Shown: in pieces, positions 33,855 through 46,900 of the stretch
Numbering within the stretch: the stretch's first letter is position 1
Layout of the letters: every line of letters begins with the position of its first letter
Origin: Saprospiraceae bacterium UBA7687
Lineage (GTDB): Bacteria > Bacteroidota > Bacteroidia > Chitinophagales > Saprospiraceae
Assembly: GCA_002482845.1 (NCBI GenBank)
Contig: DLGT01000154.1
Location: forward strand, 1-64,000
DNA length: 64,000 nt
Reading direction: 5' to 3'
Notes under the pieces: model-generated
What the model saw: only the letters and a program-made list of their open reading frames with translations
Databases searched by the model: none
What the model was told of the DNA's origin: nothing
Program-made: the position numbers and the translations under genes

Positions 33855-34396
33855 AGAATTATAGTTTTTTGAAAGTAGTTTCAGCCATATCAATTGCGAT
33901 ATTAGGTTTGTCACTAGCCGCGCAAGTCAGTTTTGACGTACCTATTGGTAGCGGTATTCCTATTACTGGACAGTCTTTTGCTATTTTGATGATTGGTTAT
34001 TTTTTAGATTGGCGTCTTTCATTTGTTTCAGTTTTTATCTATTTGATTTTGGGTGTAATAGGCGTACCTTTATTTGCTGAAGGCAAAAGCGGTATAGATG
34101 TAATAACAGGTCTAAGCGGTGGTTATCTAGTTGGTTTTTTGCCAGCAGTTGTTTTAGTGGCGAAATGGGAGTATGCTAAACGCAATGATTTACTACACAC
34201 TTTTCAAACCTTTGTATTTAGTACTGGGATTATATTAATTATTGGTATTATGCGATTAAGTCTTGACTTAGGTTTTCAGAGAGCCATCGCAATTGGTTTG
34301 AAGCCGTTTTGGGTAGGGTCAATTATAAAAGTATTATTAGCATTAATAGTTATATATTTATATCTGAGATACAATTATAAAGAGAAGGAAGGTTAA
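33851..34396 (+). CDS. bioY: BioY, biotin transporter S component
   Basis: This 181-residue membrane protein of about six helices carries the BioY pattern: VSFDVPIGSGIPITGQSFAILMIGYFLDWR (biotin-binding loop), GVPLFAEGKSGIDVITGLSGGYLVGF, and PFWVGSIIKVLLAL near the end. It takes up biotin either alone or with an ECF ATPase module encoded elsewhere. It overlaps kdsD by 4 bases, an unusual pairing of Kdo synthesis with biotin uptake that may just reflect co-transcription. Confidence 0.93.
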   Translation: MKNYSFLKVVSAISIAILGLSLAAQVSFDVPIGSGIPITGQSFAILMIGYFLDWRLSFVSVFIYLILGVIGVPLFAEGKSGIDVITGLSGGYLVGFLPAVVLVAKWEYAKRNDLLHTFQTFVFSTGIILIIGIMRLSLDLGFQRAIAIGLKPFWVGSIIKVLLALIVIYLYLRYNYKEKEG

Positions 34397-34940
34397 GCTT
34401 TATTCTTTTGTAATTCTTAAATTATATTTGTACTTATTTGCTAATCATATAGTTGTATTATAAATTGTGTATATATATACTGTGGAAAACCTTCATTAAA
34501 TCTATACTTGCAAAAAGTTTTATTAATGTAAAATTTCTGACATTTCTTCTTATTTTTGTCACATGATATGTAGAAAATATACTACTTTCGTGGTTGAAAT
34601 TCGGAAGGATTATCGAGAGGCTTGCACCGCCTTTAGAGTCGATTCGGATTATGTACCTATTTTTGAGAGTAAATTTGTATCAAAGTTAGTCATTCGACGT
34701 GCGCTAATATTTGAAAATCTTTAGTACATTATCCTTCACTTTAATACCGCTGTGTATTCCGTTTGATTTTTTCAAACAAACTTTCATAATTTTTTTGTTT
34801 TTTGCATTAAGTAATTTTCAATTTATGTGACTTTACGTTTATACGTCGTCTATTGAGTTGTTGAGTATATTAATATTTTCCACCGATTGAGAGGTTTCCG
34901 ACCCTTTCCTTTGGCTTTATTTGAACCTAAAAATTTGAGA
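34397..34940 (+). other. Long leader region before the giant adhesin gene
   Basis: TACTACTTTCG at 34579-34589 resembles a -7 element; if used, the leader RNA would be about 350 bases. It contains a small hairpin (AGGC/GCCT around TTGCACC) and a direct repeat ATTCGGA. I do not recognise a known riboswitch. Confidence 0.35.
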
Positions 34941-37900
34941 ATGAAAAACCTTTACTTTTTCATTGTCAGTCTTTTATTTAAAAAGACTGACAATGCATCC
35001 TTCGTGCAATTGCCACACACATCCCGAGTGGGTTTATGGTTACACAGTTTACTATTAATTTTGGTTTTTAGTGGGTCGTTAAGTGCGACTTGTACCACTT
35101 GTACTGGCAATTTAGTTGTCAATCCAGGTTTCAATAGTAATGTCAACAGCTGGGCATCTTACAATGGGAATTTCTTTAAGAGTACCGCATATCCTCAGTG
35201 TGGTACTGCGGCTCATGCTGAGATTATACACACCACAGGATGGGCAGGTTTCTACCAAGATATTACAACTATTCCTGTAGGTCACCAAATAACATTGACA
35301 TTCTGGGCTGGAGTGCACCAAAACTCTGCCAATTCTTTATTCGGTTTGGAATTTTATAATGGCTCGGCATACTTGTCAGAATCCACTGTCCAAATTGATA
35401 AAATATTGGGAGGCTCACCGAGTATGCAATTCTATACTGTGACAGCAATTGTACCAAGTAGTACTACGAAAGTAAGAATAATTGGTAAGATTAACGACGA
35501 TTATTTGAAGGTAGATGAATTGTGTCTTACTACATCTTTACCATGTAGTAACTTCAAAAGTTTAGCTCAATCAGAATTAAATTTGGTCAAGACCAGACAA
35601 GTTTCAAATGAAATCACTTGTGGTTCACAACCTGACAGAGTACTTTGGTTGGATTGTATATTAGACAATTCTACTGGTGGTACATCTGGAAATCTTAAGT
35701 TTTGGAAAATCATTAGTGGAGGTACATTTAAGGAATACTGTGACGGTACTGCTTATGTAGAAATGACTGTTCAAAATGTGGTCAACTCAAATTATAAGTT
35801 TGATGTTGCCATTTCTTATTCTGGTAGAACCTTTACTGCTCCTAGTGGCAGTCCACATGTTGAAGGATGTACAACATCATCTTCATCCAATTGGTATTAC
35901 TACACAGAAATGAAAGGATCTTTGATAGGTCAAGGTGGATTGAGTGGAGGTAATATATCGTTCGATCGAAAAATGGCATCTTTCCAAATAGGAACGAATG
36001 CAAGTTTATACGGCACAAGTGGTTCATTTGGTGCTAGTGGATGGTTTATGTATACTGTTTTAGCTAATCCATCAGGTTTTAATTTTAAAGAAGATTGTGG
36101 GGCGGATTTAAATTTCTTTTTATCTGGAGGTAACCTTACATCTGCTCAAGCATCCGTATGTGGGAAAGTGTGTGCTGGTGCAGCAGTCACTTTGGATGGA
36201 AAAGCAGTAGGTGGAAAACCATCTTATACTTACAACTGGAGTAATGGCCTTGGTTCAGGGCAAACAAAAACTGTAAATCCTACAACTAATACGACTTATA
36301 CTGTAACCATCACTGATAATGTGGGCTGTACAGCAACAGATGCAGTTGCCATTACCATAAATAATTCACCTACAGTTAATGCAGGAGCAGATGCCACAAT
36401 ATGTACAGGATCTTCTATCATTCTCACTGCAAGTGGATCTGGTGGTCAAGGCCCTTACACTTATATATGGAATAATGGTTTAGGAGCTGGAGCCAGTAAA
36501 ACAGTAAATCCTACCAGCAATACGACGTTTATAGTTACAGTAACTGATGCAAATGGATGTACAGCTACAGATGATGTCGCAGTAAATATTGGAGGATCAC
36601 CTAATTTGACTGCAACTGGTACAACTATTTGTGCTGGTGCTTCTGGAACTATATCTGCATCCGCTAGTGGTGGGGCATCTCCTTATACTTATTATTGGAG
36701 TAATGGATTAGGTACAGGAGCAACAAAAACAGTAAATCCAACAATAAATACAACATATACAGTAACTGTAGAAGACGATAACGGGTGTACAAAAACAGCT
36801 ACTGCTACTGTTACTATTGGTGGTGGACCGAGCGTAAATGTCGGACCTGATATCAATCTTTGTACACTTGACGAAGAAATCATTAATTCTACTGTAAACA
36901 ATGTAGCTACATGTGGTCAAACAGGTACAAGCGATTGTAATCATGTGATTCAAGGTACTACAGGGTGGATAGAAAGTGCATCAAATGCTGGTGTATGTGG
37001 TGAAAATGCAGGCGCTAAACTTTGGACACAATCAGGTCAAGGTACATCATCGCTAACGGTAGATTTTGGTACAACAGTGCCCGTAGGAACTGTTATCTGT
37101 GTTCGTATGAAATTAGAACACTGTCAAAACACTAATTCGAGTCTAGCCGATGCAAAAATTCAACGATCTACTTCTGCTACTAGCGGTTACACAGATGTGA
37201 TCGCTTCTAAAACATTTACATCTTCAACTTATGTAGAATATTGCTACACACTAAGTACATCTACTAGGTATGTGAAAGTATCTGATAATGGTAAATGTGC
37301 ATTCAGAGTAGATTATGTTAAATATACAACACCTGATACTTATAACAACAGTATTACTTATGCATGGACTGGTCCTGGTATAGTAGGTTCTACAACTGGA
37401 GCATCTATTATAGTAAATCAAAGTGGTACTTACACTTTGGTGGTAACAGATTGTACAGGATGCTCTGCAAGTGATCAAGTGGTTGTAACAGGAAATGGAA
37501 ATGTTGATGCAAATGCAGGCCCAGATCAAATTTTATGTTCAGGCCAAAGTGTTACTTTATCTGCTACAGAAGTTACTGGTGCGAGTTATGAATGGAGGAC
37601 AGAACTAAATGGTAATGTCATTGCAACTACCAGAACTGTGTCAGTCACTCCTTCAATTACCACTTCTTATATATTAAAAGTAACAAAAAATGGTTGTGAA
37701 GCAACGGATGCAGTTTTAGTTACTGTAAATCCTGCTCCTACAGTCAATGTAGGCCCTGATATCAATTTGTGTACTATGGATGAGGAAATTATAAATTCTG
37801 TGGTAACCAATGTACCATCATGTGGTGAATCAGGTACTAGTGATTGTAATCATGTCATCCAAGGCACAACTGGTTGGATTGAAAGCGCATCTAATGCAGG

Positions 37901-40900
37901 TGTTTGTGGAGATAATGCTGGTGCAAAACTTTGGACAAAATCTGGTCAAGGCACATCATCTTTGATTGTAGATTTTGGAACGACCGTACCCGTAGGTACT
38001 GTTATCTGCGTACGTATGAAGCTTGAACATTGCCAAAACACAAATTCTAATCAATCTGATGCAAAAATCCAAAGATCTACTTCAGCAACAACAGGGTATA
38101 CAGATGTAATCGCTTCAAAAACCTTTTCAACAAATACCTATGTAGAATACTGTTATACACTTACAAATACAACAAGATATGTGAAAGTATCTGATAATGG
38201 AAAGTGTGCTTTTAGAGTGGATTATGTAAAATATACCACACCTGATACATATAATAATAGCGTTACTTATGCTTGGTCTGGACCGGGGATAGTTGGTTCT
38301 ACCACAAGCGCTTCCATTATTGTAAATCAAAGTGGTACATATACGCTTGTGGTTACAGATTGTGGTGGATGTACAGCAAGCGACCAAGTAATCGTAACTG
38401 GTAATGGAAACGTAGAAGTAAATGCTGGACCAGATCAAACCATTTGTACAGGGAATAGTATAACGCTTACGGCTAATGAAGTTACTGGAGCTACATACGA
38501 ATGGCGTTCAGAAACTAGTGAAACTGTAATTTCCAATACAAGAACAGTTTCAGTATCACCAACAGCCACTACTTCTTACATTGTAAAAGTAATGAAAAAT
38601 GGTTGTGAAAATTCAGACGCTGTGACAGTTAATGTGAATAATAAACCTACTGCTGATATTACAGGAGGTAATCAAGTTTGTACGGGTTCAACTATCACTT
38701 TGACAGCAAGTGGAGCAGGTACAGGTGGAAGTTATCTGTGGAGTACCAATGCAACATTTAGCAGCATTACTGTTTCTCCTTCAGTGAATACCACTTATGT
38801 AGTTACTGTTACGAATGCTAATGGTTGTTCAAATACAGCATCGAAAGCTGTTACTGTAAATCCATTACCAACAGTCGTGGCAAATAATGATGGTCCAATT
38901 ACTTGTATAAAGTCAAACATAACGTTAACTGCAACTTCTGCTACAGCAGTCACTTATGTATGGAGTGGTCCTAGTGGTTATTCTGGTACAGGTGCTAATG
39001 CATCACCTTTGGCTACAGTCCAAGGTCAGTACACAGTTACCGTAACTGACGCAAATGGTTGTACTGCTACAGCTAGTACAACTATAACACAAAATATAAC
39101 ACCACCAACTGCAAATGCTGGTGCCGATGTAACCGTTAATTGTTCAAATCCTTCAGCTACTTTAACAGCTTCAGGTGGAACAAGTTATTTATGGAGTACA
39201 GGTGCAACTACTGCAAGTATCACTGTGAGTCCAAATGTTACTACTACTTATTCAGTAACAGTGACAGGAAGTAATGGCTGTACAGCAGCAGATGCAGTGA
39301 TTGTGACTGCTAATAAAACAGCACCAACAGCTGCGGTCACAGCAAATGGAAATAATTGTATTACCGAAAATGCTCAATTATTCGGAAGTGCTTCTGGAGG
39401 TACGGCACCATATACTTATGCTTATACGGGTCCTAATGGATTTACCTCAGCAGTACAAAATCCAACAATAATGCAGAATGGTACTTACCGACTAGTAGTT
39501 ACTGATGCAAATGGATGTTCGGATGATGTTGATATTGTTATATTTACACAATTTGATCCATATGTAATTACCGTAGCCACAGATATTTGTGTAGGTGAAT
39601 CAGTAACACTTACTGCTTCTGGTGGTGTATCATTCCAATGGGATGCCAATGGCAATAATGCAACTACTAATAGCATCACCGTATCTCCATTAGTTACAAC
39701 AACATATGCCGTCACTATAACAAACCAAAATGGATGTGTGGCGACAGCAGATGCTACTATAACAGTTTTCAGCAAGCCAGTGATTACAAATGTAGTAGCA
39801 ACACCTAATGCATCTTGTAATAATATTAATAATTCTGGTAGTATTACAGTAAGTGCTACAGGTCAACCTGGTCTTACATTACAGTATAGAATTAATGGTG
39901 GTACTTGGCAAACAAGTAACGTATTTAATAACTTACCTAATAGTACATATAATGTAGAAGTAAGTTATACAAACAGATTTTGTGTATCAAATCCTGCTCA
40001 AGCAACCATTCAGTCTGGATCTGGTCCAGTAGCAGTTGCAGAAAATGATAAAAGTGTTTGCGCAAATGCACCATTTAATTTGAGTGCATCAGCATCGGGC
40101 GCTACGCCACCTTACACATTTGCATGGAGTAATAATATGACAGGAAGTAATATTACAGTGAGTGGTATAAATGCCAACACTACTTACACAGTCACTGTAA
40201 CAGATGCATTAGGATGTACAGGTACAGATAATGTTAATATTACCATCATCCCTGGTCCTGTGTCAGGAATTACAGGCCCACCTACAATATGTGCTAATGA
40301 AGCTGCTTTATTTGTAGCAACTCCAGCAGGTGTCGGATCTACATATCTTTGGACATTTGATAGTGGTGTACCTGCTACAGCTTCTGGTTCAAGCGCAACT
40401 TCTCAATGGCTTACACCTGGAGAATATGGCATTACATTAACCGTTACAAAAAATGGTTGTATTTCAGAATATACAAGTTCAATAGCAATTACTCAATCTG
40501 TATTTGCAGCAGCAGGACCAGATGCACAGCTTTGTCAAGGTGGGAACATCACTTTAAATGGTAGTGGTCCAGTTGGGGCTAACTTCACATGGACAGTAGT
40601 TTCTGGAGATCCTACATCTATAGATAATGGCGGATCTGCATCTGGAGTGTTGGTTTCTCCATTAATCACTACAACTTACAGATTGACAGTAACACAAAAT
40701 GGCTGTACAAGAATAGATGAAGTAAAAGTCGTTGTTGATGTTAATTATAATCCAATAGCAAACGCTGGTGAAGACAGACCACTTTGTGATGAAGCAAGTT
40801 ACATCATTGGTGGTAATCCTACTTGTATTGCACCACCGCAAACACCAAATGCACCACTTGGATATATATGGAGTCCTAGTACAGGATTAAACAATGCAAC

Positions 40901-43900
40901 AATTGCAAATCCAACTTTAACAGTTAGTAACCCTGGCAACTATAATTATCAAGTAATAGTATTTTCTACTTTGACGGGTTGTTCTGATACAGCTACTGTA
41001 AATTTTATAGTCAACCCACGACCAACAGTTACAGCGAGTGCAAGTCCATCAACAATTTGTATTGATGAGAGTAGTATCTTGACAGCAGTAGGTGGTGGTG
41101 GAACACAACCATATGCTTATGCATGGAGTAATGGTCTTGGAACAGGCTCTAGCAAAACAGTTAGCCCAATAGCAACGACAACATATACGGTTACCATCTC
41201 TGATAACAATGGTTGTACAGCAAGTACAAGTGTAACGGTAACTGTTAATCCGCGTCCTACGGTTACAGCGAGTGCAAGTCCATCTACAATATGTATAGAT
41301 GAAAGTAGTATCTTGACAGCAGTAGGTGCTGGTGGAACACAACCATATACTTATGCATGGAGTAATGGTCTTGGAACAGGCGCGAGCAAAACAGTTAGTC
41401 CTTTAGCAACGACAACTTATACAGTTACGATCTCTGATAACAATGGATGTACTGCAAGTACAAGCGTAACGGTAACAGTTAATCCACGACCTACGGTTAC
41501 AGCAAGTGCAAGTCCATCTACAATTTGTATTGATGAGAGTAGTGTCTTGACAGCAGTAGGTGCTGGTGGTACGCAACCATATACTTATGCATGGAGCAAT
41601 GAACTTGGAGCAGGCGCAAGCAAAACAGTGAGTCCAACAGCAACGACAACATACACCGTTACCATCACAGATAACAAAGGATGTACTGCAAGTACAAGTG
41701 TAACGTTGACCGTAGAGCTAAAAGCTAAAGTGGGTGATTTTGTTTGGGAAGACAAAAATGCTAATGGAATCCAAGATCTTAATGAAATTGGTATTGGAAA
41801 TGTTCCTGTAAGTATTTATGATGCAAATTCCAATGTATTGGTAGATCAAACTAATACTTTGGGGAATGGATATTATGAGTTTAATGTATGTAAAGGAACG
41901 TATTATATAGTGTTTGGTGAATACAGTAATTATTTTAGAACATTTGCTGATAAAGGAAGTGACCTAAGTGATAGTGATGCAAACCAGGCAACAGGTAGAA
42001 CAGAAAACTTTACTTTAAATCCGGGTGATAATAATGCCACGATAGATGCTGGATACTATAGACTTGCTTCAATAGGAGATTTTGTTTGGGAAGATATCGA
42101 TGCCAATGGTGTTCAAGGAATGTTGGAAAATGGCGTGCCAAATGTTCAAGTATCTATCACGGGTATATTGAACACAACAAATAGTATGGGATTACCGATA
42201 CTTGTACCACCAAGTATTTTACTGACTGGACCTAATGGAGAGTATTTATTTACAAACTTGATACCTGGTCGTTATACTGTTGTGGTAAACAAACCAGATG
42301 GATATTTATTCTCACCTAAAGATCAAGGTGGTGATGATGCTAAAGATAGCGATAGCGACCCTGTCACTGGAGTCATGCCAGAAGAAACCCTTGAAAGTGG
42401 TGAAAATAATTTAACATATGATGCAGGTATTTATCCAGAAATTAGTCTAGAAATAAACAAAACTTTCGTAAGTGCATTGGTACAACCAAATGGTACGTAT
42501 AATGTAACTTATAATGTTGAGGTTATCAATACGGGTGGTCCTGGTCAATATGACTTAAAAGATACACCAGCTTTTGACGATGATATTAGCATTAATAGTT
42601 CATCTTACAGCAGTACTGCGAGTGGAAATGCTGGAGGTGCATTGGCAGGTTCAGGTCCTTGGACATTGGCTAATGATCAACAAATTGCGGCTTTCTCAAG
42701 TAATAACTATAGTTTAGTTGTAAATGTCACTTTAGATTTGACAAATGGTACTGGTGATAATGTCTATACTAAATGTGGAAGTAGCAATCAGTTACCATTA
42801 CCTGGTGAAGGATTGTACAATAAAGCATCCGTAGATACCAATAATGATGGTATTCCAGAAGACGAAGATGATGCATGTGGCGATTTGCCGAATATAACTT
42901 TAATAAAAGACTTTGTAAGTGCGACCATAAATTCGAATGGAAGTTTTAAAGTTACTTATAAAATAACCGTTTCAAATAACGGTGGAGCATCAGGTGTATA
43001 TACATTGACAGATACACCTTCATTTGATGATGATGTGACTATTAATGATTGGTCATACTTCTTCAAAGATGTGAATGGTGGACTAGAATTTGGTTCTGCA
43101 TTCCCGGGAGCCCCAGTAGTTCCTGCTAGTTTGGGAACTTATACGATCACCGCTAATAACTCACATGAATTCACACTTGTCTTTAATGTAAATATGGACT
43201 TGAAAGCAGGTTCTACAGATGGTGGAGACAATGTGTTTACAGCGTGCAGTGTTGCAGGAAATGGACCAGGAAGCAGTCCTAATCAAGGATTGTATAATCT
43301 TGCTCAATTAGATAGAACGGGTGATGGTATAGCAGATCTTAATGATGATGCATGTGGCGACTTGCCAAATATTACATTAGTAAAAGATTTTGTGAGTGCA
43401 ACTATCAATAATGATGGTACATTCAGAGTGATTTACAAAGTAACTGTAGCAAATAACGGTGGAGCATCAGGTAATTACACTTTGACAGATTCCCCATTAT
43501 TTGATGATGATGTTACTATTAATGCTTGGGATTATACCTTTGTAGATGTAAATGCTGGTTTCGGAAATGGACCATCTTTCATTGGTTCACCAGTTATACC
43601 AATTAATTTTGGAACTAAAACGTTAACAGCAGGAAACAGCCATATCTATACCTTAGGTTTTGATGTGACACTTGATTTAGCAACAGTATCTACAGATGGC
43701 GGTAATAATATTTATACTCCGTGTGCAGTACCAGGTAATGAATCAGGAAGTACACCTAATCAAGGCTTATATAACCTTGCGAATGTAGATTTGACTGGAA
43801 ATGGTGTACCTAATTTGAGTGATGATGCATGTGGAGATTTACCTAATGTAACCATGGTCAAAAACTTTGTCAGTACCACTCCAAATGCAAATGGTAGTTA

Positions 43901-46900
43901 CAATGTGACTTATCAGATAGTGGTAAATAATAATGGTGGTGCTGTAGGTACATATAGTCTGAAAGATACACCATTATTTGACAATGACGTGGTTATTAAT
44001 AGTGGTAGTTACTCAGGTCAAGCAAGTGGTACCATGAATACTTCAGGTCCTACTACGCTAGCAAGTAGCGCTTCTATCAATGCAGGTAGTACCCATACTT
44101 ACAATGTTAACTTCAACGTGACTTTAAATCTTGCCAGTGGTTCACCTGATGGTGGTGACAATATCTATACATCTTGCGAAGTGTCAGGCAATGGTCCAGG
44201 TAGTGCAGCAGGACAAGGATTATACAATAAGGCAGAATTGGATAAAACAGGAGATGGATTTACAGACATCACTGATGATGCTTGTGGTGACTTACCTTTT
44301 GTAACAATGGTTAAAGACTTTGTAAGTATAACTCCAAATAATAATGGAACTTACATGGTAAATTATCAGATTAGAGTTAGCAATATTGGTGGTGCTACAG
44401 GACAATATTGGCTAAAAGATACCCCATTGTTTGACGATGATGTTGTTATCAATAGTGGTTCGTATAATGGGCAAGCCAATGGTCAAATGAATATATTTGG
44501 ACCAACAATTCTTGGAACAGGTGTTAATATTAATGCAGGTGCTATCCATACTTACAATATAACATTTAATGTTTCTTTGAATCTAGAACCTGGTTCACCT
44601 GGAAACGGTGACAAAATATACACGCCATGTTCTGTTGCTGGTAATGGTCCGGGTAGTGGCCCTGGCCAAGGGTATTATAATCTAGCAGAGTTGGATAGGA
44701 ATGGAGATGGTATTACAGATTTGGCTGACGATGCTTGTGGAGATGATCCTATCACAATGGTAAAGAACTTTTTGAGTGTCACTTCATTGCCTGATGGAAG
44801 TCATTATGTGAAATATGAAATCGTTGTTAAGAATTTGAGTGGTGCCACACAGATCTATACTTTAACAGATTATCCATTATTTGATGATGATGTGACAATA
44901 AATGCATGGGACTACACATTCATTGATGTTAATTTGGGAATTGGTACAGGACCGTCCTTTATAGGTTCACCAACTGTTCCGATCAACCTTGGTACTAATA
45001 ATATCTCTGGAGGAGATACTCATATTTATACTCTAGGATTTAATGTTACCTTAGATTTGGAACAAGGATCTACTGACGGTGGAAATAATGTTTATACACC
45101 GTGTACTTTAGCAGGTAATGGACCGGGTAGTGAACAGAATCAAGGGTTATATAATAGAGCGGAGTTGGAGATTACAGGTGATGGCATTACAGATATTACT
45201 GATGATGCTTGCGGAGATATACCATATGTGACAATGGTTAAAAACTTTGTAAGTGCTACACCAAACGCCAACGGTACTTATAATGTTACTTATCAGATAT
45301 CGGTAAATAATAATGGTGGAGCGACAGGACAATACAGCTTGAAAGATACCCCATTGTTTGATAATGATGTAACGATCAATAGTGGAAATTATAGCGGTCA
45401 AGCAAGTGGTCCAATGAATACATCAGGATCCACGACACTAGCAAATGGCACGTCTATAAATGCAGGTTTAGCCCATGTCTACAATGTAAGCTTCAACGTA
45501 AGCTTAAATCTTGCTGTAGGTTCACCAGATGGAGGTGATAATATATACACGCCGTGTGCAGTCTTCGGTAATGGACCAGGAAGCGGACCAGGACAAGGAT
45601 TGTATAACAGAGCAGAATTGGATAGAACTGGAGATGGTATTACTGATATTACGGATGATGCTTGTGGTGACTTACCAAATGTAACAATGGTTAAAAACTT
45701 TGTTAGTGCCACACCAAACGCCAACGGTACTTATAATGTTACTTATCAGATATCAGTAAATAATAATGGAGGAGCGACAGGGCAATACAGCTTGAAAGAT
45801 ACCCCATTGTTTGACAATGACATAACGATCAATAGTGGAAATTATAGCGGTCAAGCAAGTGGTCCAATGAATATATCAGGATCTACAACCCTAGCAAATG
45901 GCACGTCTATAAATGCAGGTTTAACCCATGTCTACAATGTAAGCTTCAACGTGAGCTTAAATCTTGCTGTAGGTTCACCAGATGGAGGTAATAATGTATA
46001 TACGCCGTGTGCAGTCTTCGGTAATGGACCAGGAAGCGGACCAGGGCAAGGATTATATAACAAAGCAGAATTGGATAGAACTGGAGATGGTATCACGGAT
46101 ATTACGGACGATGCATGTGGTGATTTACCGAATGTAACATTACAAAAACAATTCCTAAATGCAGTACAAATTGCAAATGGAACGTACAATGTTACTTACA
46201 AGATCACTGTAAATAATACAGGTGGTACATCAGGTAGCTATAGCCTTAAAGATACACCATTATTTGACAAAGATATTGCTATCAATAGTGGTAGTTACAG
46301 TGGTCAATCAAGTGGTACACTCAATACAGTAGGATCTACAACTTTAGCTTCTAATCAAACCATAGCGTCAGCAGCTTCACATGTGTACAATATTATTTAT
46401 AACGTAACACTAGATATGGCAAATGATGACCTAGATGGTGGTGACAATGTTTATAACCCATGTGATTTATCTAGTTCAGATCCAGCAAACAGAGCAAATA
46501 AAGGTTTGTATAATAGGGCGGAATTGGATAGAACAGGAGATGGTATCGTAGATATCTCAGATGATGCTTGTGGCGATTTACCAGGATCTATTGGAGATTT
46601 TGTGTGGGAAGATACAAATGCGAATGGTGTTCAGGATTTTGGAGAGATGGGATTGCCGAATGTCATCGTAAGATTGTTAAACCAAGATGGTGTACAGATA
46701 GCATTTAAAGTTACTGGTCCAAATGGTGCTTACATATTCAATAATTTACCGCCAGCAACATATAGAGTTAGATTTGAGAAACCAATGAGCTTTATTGCTA
46801 CGGATATGAATAAGGGAGCTAATCCAGCATTGGACAGTAATGCAGATCTTGTTACAGGATTTACAGAATTAATTCCACTGGCAGCAGGCGAAAATAATCT

